DNA of 64,000 bases from Piezodorus guildinii (GCA_023052935.1 CM041292.1:138398951-138462950), one strand, 5' to 3'. Shown: positions 45,374 to 57,584, numbered from the stretch's first letter. Notes: generated by a model not told the origin, from the letters alone. Program-made: numbers and translations.

Positions 45374-46086
45374 TTTGTAAACCTTTATTTGGTTTAACAA
45401 TCTTTGAATCGTTATGACAGTTTATTTTACCATTTTATGATAAAATTATAAATGTAAAAAAAAAAGTTATATTTGGAAAATAATTCGTTGTTAAAAAAAC
45501 ATTTGAAAATATTTTATGACATTCGAACATAAAAAAAGTATATCTAAATTTATTTCTTTGAAGGGTGATGGTAATCATTTTTACTCTATATTTTATACCA
45601 CTCAGGCTTATTGTTAAAAGGTACTTTCTCAGTATCTAACTCCATTAAAATTGGTACCTAAATCAGGTTTTAGAATTTTCTCTACCATAACCTCGTTTTA
45701 TGTAAAAAAAAAAAAACAGCAGAAATATATTAAATATTGTACTATAAGAGGGTAATGTCCTGGAAAAGGAATCCCAAGCAAGCCACAATCCTTGGATCTG
45801 TAATGATTTTTCATTGTCTTTACTTTTACTGTATATATGAACGGTGTATTTTGACGATTGTAATATCTATAAAGTTTTATGTAAGACACTATATTATTTA
45901 AAATTTGCATAAATATAATAACAATTAAGTCTCGAAACGAAGCCTGGACACAATTTTATGGTTATTGACTGAACCTCAAGACCCTTAGTTAACTAATATA
46001 TTTCTTTTAGAAAGTATTGAGTATCAGGCAATCATGTAAAACTATATTTCGGCAAAGTGTTAAGGTTTTATGTTATAATAATAGGC
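45374..46086. other. AT-rich DNA, nothing assigned
   Basis: No recognised coding sequence. Confidence 0.4.
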
Positions 46087-46540
46087 TTACCGAACCCGAA
46101 GGTTCGATGCCGATACCACCAAACTTCGCCTGCACAGACCCGTCCAATGTTCGCCGGTCAAGCCCAAGCCCCCGAGATCAGCCTTAATGTAATCCTCCCA
46201 TCGACGCTTCGGCCTACCTTTCATACGCCTACCAGTCGGTTGAGCGAATACCAACTTTCTCGGAATCCGTTCCTCACCGAACCCAACAGCTTTACGAGCC
46301 CATTTGAGTCTCCGCGATGCTATCAACTCAATTATGTTCAAAGGGTACATACTCCGCAATTCCGCGTTGTGCAACCTTCTAAACTCCCCAGTGGCCTCAT
46401 CTCTTTTCGGACCAAATATTTTACGCAGTACCTTATTTTCGAAAACCTTAAGCCGTTGTTCATCCTTCAAAGTAAGCGGCCACGTTTCACATCCGTAAAC
46501 AGCCGTCGGAAGAATAATAGTTTTATACATTCTAACCTTT
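46087..46540 (-). pseudogene. RTE-like reverse transcriptase C-terminus, fairly well preserved
   Basis: An uninterrupted minus-strand frame of 147 codons reads MYKTIILPTAVYGCETWPLT, LKDEQRLKVFENKVLRKIFG, EFRRLHNAELRSMY, RRLKWARKAVGFGEERIPRK, GRRMKGRPKRRWEDYIKADL, GLTGEHWTGLCRRS and ends ASNLRVR. This is the region after the reverse transcriptase palm in RTE-like elements common in insects. The catalytic part is absent (5' truncation), and no tail or target duplication is resolved. The plus-strand ORF over the same bases is its shadow. Confidence 0.85.
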
Positions 46541-47340
46541 AGGTTTTTAGACAGAAGCTCCCATGACCCACAAGGTGTGGAAACGTTGGATATTAGTTTT
46601 CACTATTTTTTATCGTTTTTTTAAATTTTATTTATTAGTATTTATTCTATTGATAAACCTTGAAAATATGTATTTTTATTGATAGTAATTTAATTTAAAT
46701 ATATTTTAATATTAAAGATCCGATGCACAAAATAATAAGAACTAATTTAAATTATACATCTAAGAGTTAAGAATAAGACAGAGAAAGCCATTGGACGTAG
46801 ACCATATTAAATAGGTCTTTCAAATTTGCCTCCCAATTTCAAAATAACTACTCTAATTATGTTTTTCAGGTCAACAGCATTATTATTTAGCCATTATCTT
46901 TGAGCGTGGGATTCTTGATCGAGAGGTGTAGGAGTATTCATCTGCATCTCATTAAATAAATTATTTATGATTTGCTCTTTGTGATTTAGTAGTTGAAAGT
47001 TACCTGAGAATTTATCATTACATGGTAGTAATATAGGTGACAATTCTAAAGGGAACGCTTTGGTACTATTTTTCCCTCTCTCCTCGCGACTCGAGGGAAT
47101 AATCAGGGAAAATATCTCTTGGGGTTTCATTATGGATCCATATTTTTGTAATGCGAATGGAAAAACCTAAAATAATATCTAATAGACTAGCTCCTGAACA
47201 TCTATATTATTTTTAACTATTTTGTGATCTATATTATTATTACTACCTATATAAACATCACCTTCTGAAAACAGTTCCACATATCCCAACCCTGTACCTA
47301 AATAGTAATCCTATAATGTTCCACCCGACTGTCAGGAATC
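46541..47340. other. Unassigned DNA
   Basis: A minus-strand ORF of 78 codons at 46894-47130 contains SSREERGKNSTKAFPLELSP. I do not recognise it, and it may be a decayed coding piece or chance. Confidence 0.35.
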
Positions 47341-47910
47341 TGGGGGCAAACCTTCGACCAAACTCTATCCTTCAAAAATCATATTTCCGAAATCTCCCAT
47401 CGTGCCTTTTCAAGCTTAAAGCGATTGTATTCCCTCCGTCACCTATTCCCGCATGAAACCCAAAAACTCCTCGTTACCTCTCAAATATTTCCCCATTTCG
47501 ACTATTGCTGTATGTTATACGATGGTTTTTCTGGGGATCTCGAGGTAAAAATTAAACGCTTAATTAATTGCTTTGTTCCATTTATCTTCGGGGTCCCTAG
47601 GTACACCTCCGTATCTCAATTTTATGGCGAGTTGAAGTGGCTTTACCCTTCCAATCGTCGCAAGTATTTCCTTGCGTCATTCCTTTACCAAGTCGTCCAA
47701 TCCCGCCGTCCATCATACGTTTTTGACCTCCTACAGTTCAAATCCTCTGTCCATCCTCGTTGTACACGCTCCAGGCCTTCGGACAGATCCTTTCTGATTC
47801 GATCCACAATCCTATGGAATTCCATTCCTCCTTTCATCCGTCACTTCAATTCTCTTTCTACCTTCAAATGCCACACATATAATCACTTAATGAATATCCA
47901 GGCTCAATAA
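47341..47910 (+). CDS. CR1/L2-like ORF2 C-terminal fragment, open
   Basis: An open frame runs from about 47341 to TAA 47908-47910. It begins WGQTFDQTLSFKNHISEISH and continues SSLKRLYSLRHLFPHETQKL, IFPHFDYCCMLYDG, INCFVPFIFGVPRYTSVSQF, ELKWLYPSNRRKYFLASFLY, SDRSFLIRSTILWNSIPPFI and ends near LSTFKCHTYNHLM. This is the post-palm region of CR1-group reverse transcriptases (motifs K-x-L-Y-x-L-R, F-P-H-F-D-Y-C, L-W-N-S-I-P). The frame is intact, but the catalytic domain is absent, so it encodes no active enzyme. Confidence 0.8.
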   Translation, partial: WGQTFDQTLSFKNHISEISHRAFSSLKRLYSLRHLFPHETQKLLVTSQIFPHFDYCCMLYDGFSGDLEVKIKRLINCFVPFIFGVPRYTSVSQFYGELKWLYPSNRRKYFLASFLYQVVQSRRPSYVFDLLQFKSSVHPRCTRSRPSDRSFLIRSTILWNSIPPFIRHFNSLSTFKCHTYNHLMNIQAQ

Positions 47911-48105
47911 AATTGTAAATAAGCTTTTTTATTTTTGTTGATGTTGTTTTCTTCTCATTTAAATATGTCTTTTTTTATATTAGTAATTATTAACTTGTTT
48001 ATATGTATTTAATATGTTCTAAGACTCCAAAGCACATTTTTTACATTCTGTATATTTTATTCGAAGGGGACATGTCCCAGGATAATAAAGAATTTATTTA
48101 TTTAT
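47341..48105 (+). mobile_element. 5'-truncated CR1/L2-like non-LTR element, 3' end
   Basis: Comprises the C-terminal coding part (47341-47910), a 3'UTR with AATAAA at 48084-48089, and a short GAATTTATTTATTTAT end. The C-rich coding strand stands out from its flanks. No 5' boundary signal is seen. Confidence 0.75.
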
Positions 48106-48629
48106 AAAGAATAGGGAATCATATTTATTGTCTAAAAATGTGATAATTTACTGAAGTCTTTTTATCTTCACCTGGTTTTATAACAGTAGATAAAATTGTT
48201 TCATCTAATCTTCAAAACAATTGATGAATGTTTTCACCGAAGCAACTAAGATTAAGAGTAATTTCACCAAAAGATTTAATACATCTTATATAATATAATA
48301 TAATTAATTATAACATTTTTTTAGGATTCGATTAATAAATTTCTTACTTATGCTGACAATTATTTAAAAAAACGCTGCAAATTATTACACAATTGTTTAT
48401 TATTTCCAAAAAACAATATTTTGGTATAACTGTTTATAAAGTTGTAGATAGGCAATTAAGTATTTTGAATAGCAATAAATAATTGAAAAGAAAATGGCAC
48501 GTTACTATAGCTAATTTCAAAACGTTACATCTCTGAGTTCAGATTTTTTTTTTATTTTGTATAAAATTTAATTATCTATGAAAAACTCTTTTTAGAATCA
48601 TTCGCGGTTATTTGGTTAACATTGATACA
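48106..48629. other. AT-rich DNA, nothing assigned
   Basis: No recognised features. Confidence 0.3.
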
Positions 48630-48810
48630 GTTTTTTCTGTATCTCCAAAAATAACTGAGTTATTGAATTTAATCACTTTTAATCGGCCGCCATTTTAAAA
48701 ATAATCAGCTGATATCAACATCAAGGTATTAAGATCATCGTTGCTTGTCTTGGTATTTTTGTGGCGAATTCTGAAAAAAATTGGTCCAGTACTTTCGGGA
48801 AAAATGCCGC
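48630..48810 (-). repeat. Unclassified dispersed repeat (pair with 22660-22880)
   Basis: Plus-strand ATCTCCAAAAATAACTGAGT, then AATCGGCCG, GCTGATATCAAC and TTAAGATCATCGTTG match the reverse complement of 22660-22880. No ORF. Confidence 0.6.
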
Positions 48811-50059
48811 GGACGGGAGAGAAACGGATATTTTTTTTTTTATTCGTTATTCGCCTTCTACGCATCTTGAAACCTAAGCCCTCAAATTTTGAAGTGGGGT
48901 TAATTGTTTTGGTCGATTACAAAAGTTCATCATTGAAAGTAATCAACCAATACTCTACATTAAAATAAAATAATCCTATAGTAAGAAATTTTAAAAATTC
49001 TTCATTTAATTCAGTCTGTTTCACTTTAGTAAAACTTAATAGTTTAAGACCATTTCATAATAAATTATTGTGTTTAGTTTAACACAAAATATAAGTTTTA
49101 ATAATTCGATGTTTTTTTCTGAATCTCACCAAGTTAAATAATATTAATTCAGAGTTCAGGAAATTTTTTGTCCATATTTTTTTTATCTCTCTTTGATAGG
49201 GATGATAAAATAAGCTGGGAAGAATTTCGTAAAGTAAATAATGCTATATTGCTGATCATTGGTTGGTAAAAAGCAATTTTGAGAGTATATTTTTCGGTGG
49301 AAGAAATGGAGAATAATGTAGGATATGTGACCCCATCAATACAGTCCAAATCGGATCACGTTTCCTTTCACCTGATATGAAAATTTTAGTAGGACTGTTA
49401 TTTAGGACAGCTTTAATATTCGCTATATTTTTTTCTTCGGGCATTATTGATGCTCGAAAATCTTACAGTTTTCTCTTAAGAATAGAAGTTTTGCATTTAT
49501 CATGTTTTTAGAGTTTAATTTATTTGACTTTTAGGTTCATATATAAAATTTCCTTATCTTTGTAACCCAGTATATTATATCAGTATGTATATCTGTGGGT
49601 TTCGAGTGTGATATGATTTGATGATAGCTTGACTGAGCAAATATATCATGTGAAATGTTTGTCTTTTCTGTATCTATTTCAAAGGATTTTCGTTAACAAT
49701 TAATTTTTTTATTATTATTTGACAGTTATTAATGTCATGTTCAATGCTGGTGTCAGCCAGCTAATGGACCATTCTTTGTAAATGTTATGTTTTTCAAAGG
49801 TCGATTGTTTTATTTGATATTCCTTGCCTAAATTTGCATATTAAATTTGTAAGTTTTGAACCGAGTGGCTATTAGTTATAATATTCAATTTATTTTGCAA
49901 TCTACAGATTTGTATAACGGTAAGAAATCATGTATAAATATTATATTATTTCATTAAAATAAAAAATAGTAAAATCCTATTGCTCTGTTGTTTTAGGTTC
50001 TAAAATAAATTATAATGATTAGTTCACCATTTGGCAGAATTAGCTAGCTGAAGACAATT
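48811..50059. other. AT-rich DNA, nothing assigned
   Basis: Short chance ORFs only. Confidence 0.4.
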
Positions 50060-50304
50060 TCAAATATCGGCATTGAAGCCCTGTCAGACAATTTCAATTA
50101 GAATGAAAAATTCATGGCATTAAAACACATTAAACTTTACTTCGATATAGCGAGTGTAATCAAAATCGTTTTTGAGATAATCGTAAAGAGGTGGAAAATG
50201 CGCAGTATAAGACCACACACACAAACACAATCCTTTTTGCGGAACTCGGTCATTTGGACTCATATACGCTCTTAAAATGTTAAATTTCAGTTTTATAAAA
50301 CTTT

Positions 50305-52248
50305 TTTTTTTTTTTTTTTTTTCTTACCCTCTGGTTTTATTTTCGAACAAAATACAAATACAAATATAATATGTATAGCTGTCAGATTTGTCCTTCTGTT
50401 ACCCGGAGGTATTCTAAAGAGGATTGCTATATGCGCTGGATGCACTAGTAATCTTTCAAGGGCTTCTTCTAAGCCTTTATTTATCCATTGCAAAATGGGA
50501 GGGACCATTCTTCAGGGTTTTGGCAATAAATTGAGTTCAGACATAGTCCGAACTCCTTCCCTCGGCGACAACGTCAACGAGAGGTAGTGATCCTTGCCAC
50601 CTCCCAGGCTTGGGTGGTGGGGTGATATCAGAAAATAATGGATTAGCACAGGCCTTCAGCCCATCAAAAAATTTAATGTGCCTCCGGCTGATATATTCAG
50701 GCACTGTTGGCAATACTAATTCCTGATGAAGGATATGGTTTCTGGCCCTCTGTAAGTTGGTACCTCTGACAATCCGCCGAAGGATGGAGTTCTGGAACGT
50801 CTGTAATTGTTTGAGAGTGGACTTAAACAGATGCCGCATCAAGGGCGCACCATAGAGCATAGTCGGACGTATTATAGCCTTGTAGATCTGTAGTTTCAGC
50901 CTCAGTGAGAGCTGAGGTGACGTGAGTAGATGATTAAGTCTATAGCTCTTTCTCCTGGCCAGTTTGAGTCGTTCCCGTACGTGACTAGATAAGGTGAGGT
51001 GCCTATCTAGAGTGACGCCCAGGTAGAGGATTGAATTAGAGACTGGCAGTGTTTCTCCGTTCACTTTAAAATCAGTGGGCAAAGCGCTCTTCCCCTTCTG
51101 GAACGACATGACAATAGCATCTGTCTTCTTCGGGTTCACCCTAATGCCAATCTCCTTCAGCTCATCTACAATAGTGGTCGATGCTCCTTGTGCCAGGGTG
51201 AGAGCCCTTTTCGGTCTCATACTAGAAGCATAGATGCCAATGTCATCGGCGTAGGCTGCTACCAGTGCCATTGGGTGCTTCATTGAGATCACTTTTGCTG
51301 TAAAGATCACAAACAATAGTGGTCCCAATACAGAACCTTGAGGAACCCCACAAATGGTGTCCTTTGAAGTTGACAATTTATCGCCTACCCTTACGACGAA
51401 GGATCTCCCGCTTAAGTAGCTTCTGATCAATCGGCATAATGAAGCTGGAAAACGATAGTCTTCCAACTGGCGAAGCAGTAACTCGTGGGATACACAATCA
51501 AACGCCTGTGTGCAGTCCAGCGAGATGAACGCCGTGGCTTCATTGTTCTTCGTCATACGCTCTATGGTGTGCCTTTGAAGTTTCACTAAATGATGATCGC
51601 AGGCTACGCCTCGTGAGAACCCGGTCTGTTCTGGTGGAATGATGGACTCCTCACTGCAGTGCTCTAGTAGATGGTGATGGATCAGCCTCTCGAACACCTT
51701 GCTCATATGCGAAAGGAGACTGATAGGCCGATAATGCTCTGGTGAGTCTCCATTCTTCCCAGGCTTAAGTAGCGGCACTATGATCGCTTGCTTCCAGTCA
51801 TCGGGGAAGTATGAGATCCGCATACAGGAGTTAAAAATGTTTAATAAGAAGGCTTTACCCCTCCGAGGTAGCATCTTCAATAGTACATACGGAATATCAT
51901 CCAGTCCCGAAGCCTTGTTACCCTTGGTGCGTCGTAGTACCGACTCAAGCTGTCCGAAGGTGGAGAATATCCTCTTTTCATTAGGGGACGTTGGTCTTCC
52001 CGCAGGTAGTGTGGGAGCATTTAACAGCCGATCATCTTCCCTCGCCTTATAAGAATCGGCCAAGAGTTCAGCCTGTTCCTCAGGGGATAATAGGGTGCCA
52101 CCTGATGTAAGGTGTACACTCTTCCTCTTAGTGACGTGTGACCTCACAAGTCTCCAGAACTGACGATGATCATCATGAGTCCTACGGAGTTGCTCGTGCC
52201 ATAGGAAAGTCTTCCATTCACGCATGAGGCTGGCTATCTGCCGGGTCA
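50305..52248 (-). mobile_element. 5'-truncated Jockey-like non-LTR element with 11-bp target duplication
   Basis: TTATAAAACTT occurs at 50294-50304 and 52249-52259 on the two sides. On the minus strand the element runs from 52248 to a poly(A) that appears as T-run 50303-50322. It contains most of the reverse transcriptase half of ORF2 and a 3'UTR of about 210 nt. The endonuclease and ORF1 are lost by 5' truncation, the usual outcome of incomplete reverse transcription. The perfect duplication and open frame mark a recent insertion into repeat X. Confidence 0.92.
50537..52248 (-). CDS. Jockey-like reverse transcriptase, open but lacking endonuclease
   Basis: A minus-strand frame of about 570 element-derived codons is uninterrupted to the stop at 50537-50539. 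An upstream ATG at 52294 would add about 15 codons that come from flanking DNA. With residues counted from that ATG, the order is FWRLVRSH (46-53), SPEHYRPISLLSHMSKVFER (184-203), the palm motif A ISLDCTQAFD (257-266), GVPQGSVLGP (317-326), the catalytic YADD (348-351), NPKKTDAIVMSFQ, and ILYLGVTLDR. The thumb and connection region follow, ending AEGRSSDYV. All catalytic aspartates are present. No RNase H follows, as in Jockey. Without endonuclease and promoter it is a dead-on-arrival copy. The 9242-9665 relic is its diverged relative. Confidence 0.93.
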
Positions 52249-52377
52249 TTATAAAACTTATATTTTTGGAGCCATACTTACCAAATACAAACACAGTTCA
52301 TTCTATGGGACTTGATCATTTGGACCTGGAAGACACGAAAAAGTGTATTTCATATACAGTAAATGAAAGTAAAATGG

Positions 52378-52378
<1 letters not shown>

Positions 52379-52449
<71 letters not shown>
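52379..52449. repeat. (TA)n microsatellite
   Basis: About 35 TA units directly after the right end of a repeat X copy. Flanking ORFs reading IYIY are artefacts of it. Confidence 0.95.
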
Positions 52450-52453
<4 letters not shown>

Positions 52454-52699
52454 TTTTTTTTCTTACATAAACTAGTGGTAACTAAGTATTAAAAAAAATT
52501 GTTACAATTTAAAAAAAAAAGTTTTAATTAACTAGAAGCCTGGAATGAAGAATGAAGACCCACTCTATACCTGGCGCTATAATTAGAGGAATGTGCCCAA
52601 CCCTAATAAGGTAGCGGAAGTACAGGTACAAAGGTCTCACCTAAGGGCCACCCTGTTGAACTCGCCAAATTCTTTTTCTCTCTTTTCCTCTCTCCAGTC
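52450..52699. other. Unassigned, less AT-rich DNA
   Basis: Bases 52550-52690 are G+C-richer than the surroundings and could be the 3'UTR of the fragment to the right on the minus strand. Confidence 0.3.
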
Positions 52700-52789
52700 T
52701 ACTAAAGTAAACAATAGGGAGTGCCTCGAATTTAGTATATTTGATTTATTACTATTCCTGTAATATTCATGTACTTAACTGAGGTTAGG

Positions 52790-52977
52790 TGTTATCCAGA
52801 ATGATATATACAGCGGAGCCCTCGCACTTGTGAAAGGACAAGCAGAATTCGAGGTATCCCAGTTCCTCCCACAGAGCCACAAACACACCGCTCATAAGAG
52901 GAGAATCTGACCGGTGTCAGAACTCCAGAATAGGTATTTACAAAACTTCTCGGGGACACTGCCGTTTCAACCTTCAT
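52790..52977 (-). pseudogene. Possible C-terminal cysteine region of an I/R1-like non-LTR ORF2
   Basis: A 61-codon minus-strand frame includes RFSSYERCVCGSVG. In a shifted frame ACPFTSARAPLYI follows, which together resemble the C-x-C-G...H-x-x-x-x-C-P pattern seen after the RNase H domain in several non-LTR clades. No tail or core domain is visible, so this is a weak assignment. Confidence 0.3.
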
Positions 52978-52989
52978 GGATAAGTGGAG

Positions 52990-54401
52990 CTGGATAAGGA
53001 TTTTGCTAGAGGATTGGTTGGTTTTATATGTATACAGTGAATGTCATCGTTGTTAGAATTTAGATGTCTTTGCCATTCACTAATTACGCGAAAAAGTTTT
53101 GTTGGGACCATTGTTCTCGGACATTGAAAACGGGACTGTTAATGTAAATACTTTGACCGTGAAGCAGCAGACCAAAAACATTCTTATTATATTTACTCAT
53201 AATTAATCTGAATGTATATTAAATTTCGGAGTCTTAATTACAATGTCGAATTTCTTGAGAGAAGTATTGTAACTATTTACCCACATTTTACCAATTAAAT
53301 ATGTATTAGAAATAAACTGTTACCACTACAACCCACACAAGGGTCTTGGATTAAGTTTTTTTTTTTACTATAAATAAAAGAAATAGGATATTGGTTAATG
53401 AACGCCCACTGTTACGTTTTAGATTCCGGATGCCATGTTGATACCTTTGATTCTTCTTGGGGTTTTGGGGGTTTATACCTTGTGGCAACAAACAAAAAAA
53501 TTCAGAATTTTCTCGTGAAAAAAAAAATATGAGGCAATAATTTATACAAGAATTTTCTTATTTATAAGATTTATTACCTGGTACATTTTTCATTGTTGAC
53601 TAAGGATGATTTAATTCGGCCTCCTAAATCCTTCAAGGCAGTGCCGACGACACTCCCGCAGGACCGCGCCTAATAACGGGGTAGGCTAGCGCACCCTGCA
53701 GTAGTCACGATTCACTAACCTCACTTATATTCTTCTATAGCATCATAAAGCCTCACTTTTACGAGTAATCTTGGCTATCATCATCTTCTTTTCTTTTTTT
53801 TAAATATTAATTATTTTTATCTATATATTATTTCCCCAACTTTCATATAAACTGAAAAATACGAATTTTCAATTAGAACAAGCTATAAAACATGTTTTTT
53901 TTTTTTTTCACTCACGACTTCGCCACCTAAGGATATGGATATCTAGTGATTATAAATATGTAGTCGTGCGGAACAAAATCGGTCTCGAGAAAAAAGAAAA
54001 AAATGTCTGTGCGAAAATTTATATATCTTAGATAAAGAAGACTTGTATTAAATCGAAATCGGACTTTATGATATAGTAATAATATATCGAAAAACTCCAC
54101 AAGCTATAATATTAACGGTAATCTTCAGAAGGTCCAGAAGGTTTTCTATTTACTTTTTCGTTTTCTATTGAAACTTCTATTGAATTATTCTACACAATAT
54201 TTTTTTTAAAAAATCGTAACTTTTTGAAATTATAAGCTTTTAAACTAATGACAGAAGTACATTATTTATTTTATAGAAATCCTCACAACGTTTCAGCTAC
54301 TTAGTCGGTTGTAAAATATAACCGGTAATTTATAATTATAATAATACAAATTTAATTAATTTATAATATATCAATAGAAAAATAACGATTATGATTTAAT
54401 T

Positions 54402-54437
<36 letters not shown>

Positions 54438-55639
54438 AATTAAAATGTGAATGAATCTAATTACCTATTTGAAATAAGGACGATTTGTAAATTTTAATTA
54501 AGGAGCTTATAAATCTAGATTAATGAGAAAATCTATAAGAAGAAAGTTTATTTGTTAGAGACTTACAACTAAACTTATAATGTTACTAAACTTTTTTTCC
54601 TGATGGTAGAAAGAGGTCAGAATGTGATGATTTCTTGAAAATAAACAAATATATATATAGTGACTGCTATAAAAATATATTCATCAAAATATTAACACGA
54701 AAAGGAGAAAGAAAAATGATAATATTAAGAAACGATGATCTCGTTTTTATTAACTAATTATACATGTATTAAGTAAACTTATAAAAAATCCTTTTATTTA
54801 TTTTATTTTACTTAATATTGCTTATTTTTAATTATGTTAGTTCTGTATATATTTGTATGAATAAGCATACAAATGCATATATCCTTCACATTCATATTGA
54901 TAATTTAGGAGGAGATTAAAAAAATGATATTTTAATGACTTCACTGCTTTCCATCAGGTTAATTAATATGAAAACGACATTCTATTTCATTTTTCTAAAA
55001 ACTTTGAGAAGTTATACAAAAATTGTTAGGCAAATCATGTGTGCAAGAGGTGAGAGAGGAACGCAAGGTGAGGAGATCAATAATGTAGGAATATATACGT
55101 TTTAGATCATAAATATTTGAATAGAAATATCAGCATATATTTTTGCTTCTAAAATTTGCTTTTATATTTTTATTTTATTTATTTTGTATTTACTTTATCT
55201 CTTTACTGATATTCCCTTGAGTTCATCAACACACCATGATAGAATCTCTACCTTCTTATCTCTGGAAAGCTTTACAAAATATTATGCATAGGTTTGTTAT
55301 TGTGTTTAGGAACTTCAGCACGTTACTTGCCTTAAGCTGTGTAGATTTTATTCCATAACTGTTGTTAGGAGCTCAAAGTCATACATTTGAAATTGCTTAC
55401 TTCAGCACGTTATTAACATCATATCATCTTTTTGTTTTACCGTGTTAGAATATTATACTAAAATGGATATGTATATCAATATGTATAAATCATGCTGCTA
55501 TTGTTATTATATAATAAACCAATGTAACCAATATACCTTTGCCCAATGGCATCATTAATTTATTTATTATCGTTAGAACTTCGGAATACCTTATTTGTAG
55601 TGGAGTTCCTTATTTTTTGATCCATAGCTATTTTCTTCT
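52990..55639. other. AT-rich DNA with (TA)n(TG)n, nothing assigned
   Basis: A compound (TA)n(GT)n microsatellite lies at 54402-54437. A G+C-rich patch at 53600-53705 (GCAGTGCCGACGACACTCCC) has no open frame. A degenerate right part may belong to repeat X. Confidence 0.4.
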
Positions 55640-55945
55640 TTAAGAAAAGTAACATAGTTGTATAATATACCGTTGGAAAGCTGAAGATTTTAGAAAAAAA
55701 TTATCTTATACACAAGATTGTAAAAGTTAACGAAGAGTGATGAAAAGCCGATAAATTTAACTGATTGTCGTAGATAATAATATTATTTAATAAATTATGT
55801 TTCTATTGTAGCTTAATGTAATTAATTCTTTAACAATTTATCTTCACCTATAAATGTCTCTAAGAATCCTAAAAGTGGTTTTAACAACGGAGGTCAGTGA
55901 AAGTCGTATGTTGTACGCACAAGATTTTTTCCGATCCAATCATGT
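55640..55945 (-). repeat. Repeat X, partial copy (left part)
   Basis: Same order as 58140-58437: ATATACCGTTGGAAAGCTGA, GTAAAAGTTAACGAAGAGTG, AAAAGCCGATAAA, ACGGAGGTCAGTGAAAGTCG, TGTACGCACAAGA. It lacks the half with the CCCTGTCAG segment. Confidence 0.7.
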
Positions 55946-56225
55946 CGGTGAAACATTGAGTGGTTGGTTATTTAATTGCAATTTAATGCAACAATTGCGT
56001 TATAACTGTGGAATACTTTATCCTAAAATATTAAATACTCTCATATCTCACAACTAGCTTCCATTCTGGTTCCTTACTAACCTCCAAGCTCAAACGTTTT
56101 AGCATGGAGATGTCTTTTGGATGGGGACCTGTAATTTCATTGTGTAACATTTTTTTTCTTTCAAAATAGTTTGGCAAACTCTTATAATGTTGCTCTGATC
56201 GCAATTTTGATGACACTTTCCTAGA

Positions 56226-56304
56226 CAGAAAATTATATATTTTATTTATTGGAATTTACAACTGTATAACAAGTAATACAACAAGTAAATTTAAATGAAA
56301 CATA
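56226..56304 (-). mobile_element. Jockey-B solo 3'UTR end
   Basis: The minus strand reads AAATTTACTTGTTGTATTAC, CAGTTGTAAATTCCAATAAA, identical in order to the last 70 bp of the 32.1-kb copy. It abuts the left end of repeat X at 56305. Confidence 0.65.
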
Positions 56305-57206
56305 AAAATCTGGTGCGGGCAACACACGACTTTCACTTACCTCTATTTTAAAAATCAATGAAAGAATTTTCAATATAATTTACAGTTAGAGATAAAAATA
56401 CGTGAAACTATTAAGGAATTAATCAAATTGAATTTATATAGAAACACGAGTTTTATTAAAAAATCTATTATATTGTTATCTAAAAAATCAGTTAGTTTTA
56501 TCTTCTTTTCATCACTCTCTATTAACTTTTAAAAGCTTGTGTATGAGATGATATTTTTTCTAAAATCTTTAGCTTTCCAACGGTATATCATACATGTATA
56601 TTACTGCTCTTATGTTCAAAAACGAAAAATTGCATTAAAAAAATATTTTTTCTGTTTTCTCCGTTAGTTGGGTATCGAATTTATTTAATTTATATATTTA
56701 CCTGTTTTTCATCAGCGTTAACAAGATAATCTAGTTATTATTAATGAATCTACAAAATTAAAGGTACTTTAGAGGAAGAAAATTTATAATATCGGCATTT
56801 AAGCCCTGTCAGACCATTTTAATAAGAATAAAACCTACATATTAAAGCACATTAAAGTTTACATCGATATAGCGAGTTTAATCAAAATCGTCGGAACCGT
56901 TTTCGAGAAAATCGAAAAAAGGTGCAAAATGCATGGTATAAAGAGCCTCTTCTGGTAAGCTCATTTTGATGAAAAAAGTTTTGTCACGTCTCGGGCGTAT
57001 AGTTGTCTTAAATATGAAATTTCAGTTTCATAGGACTTACCGTTTCCGCCCGGGAGTTACCACACACCACACAAGACCTTTTTGCGGGACTTGGTTATTT
57101 GGACTCAGGGACCCTAAAACGTGTATTTCCGTTGAAAACTGGAATTCGAAAGTTTTCACGATCGCAATACTTCCCCTTACTATATATAGTAAGTGAAAGT
57201 AAAAAG
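56305..57206 (+). repeat. Repeat X, full-looking copy (left arm of inverted pair)
   Basis: About 0.9 kb without an ORF of note. It starts TCTGGTGCGGGCAACACACG and CTTTCACTTACC, has the core TTTCCAACGGTATATCATAC (56574-56593), a segment ATCGGCATTTAAGCCCTGTC, ATATAGCGAGTTTAATCAAA, and ends GTAAGTGAAAGTAAAAA. The subterminal ACTTTCACTTAC is thus inverted at the two ends, a short terminal-repeat-like feature. Family members are at 50060, 55640 and 57585, with end fragments at 36492 and 59252. I do not recognise its class; a non-autonomous DNA transposon is one possibility. Confidence 0.65.
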
Positions 57207-57584
57207 ACATGAAACACATGTAGAGAAGCTTCCCAATGGAAGCACTCTAATGACAGAAATTTAGTGGAGAATATTTTTTATTAAATAACTTTGTCCCTAG
57301 AACCTATCGCTTAGGATCTATATTGGTTAAAATCACGTTCTACTTTACTTTATTAAGTATTGGGGCCTTTTTGATACGTTTTAGCTCTATTTGTGTTGCT
57401 CGGACTGAATATTCGAATACATTTTAGTTCATTCAGTTGTTACTCTAGATTAGGGGTTACAGTGTGTTTTTTCATTGTGTTCCTTACAGTGTGTATTTTT
57501 AGTAGATTATTTTTCGATAAACATATCCATGATCTATTGTTTTTCACAGTAATGAGAGAAATAGTAAAGCCACGTCTTTTTATT
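57207..57584. other. Spacer of the repeat X inverted pair, with a Jockey-B 3' stub
   Basis: GTAGAGAAGCTTCCCAATGG at 57220-57239 is the reverse complement of a Jockey-B 3'UTR segment. The rest is AT-rich without assigned content. Confidence 0.5.

Larger units (their letters stand above)
50060..52378 (+). repeat. Repeat X, copy split by a retrotransposon
   Basis: The left part (50060-50304) shares with 56790-57030 the order TCGGCATT.AAGCCCTGTCAG, CGATATAGCGAGT, AATCAAAATCGT and AAATTTCAGTTT. The right part (52249-52378) ends GTAAATGAAAGTAAAA like the right end of the 56.3-kb copy. A Jockey-like element sits between with a target duplication. The copy lacks the left half of repeat X. Small order differences inside suggest additional rearrangement. 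Confidence 0.6.

Noticed and set aside
46057..46542. 161-codon plus-strand ORF
   Set aside because: It is the antisense of the RTE-like C-terminal frame at 46087-46530, which has conserved motifs.
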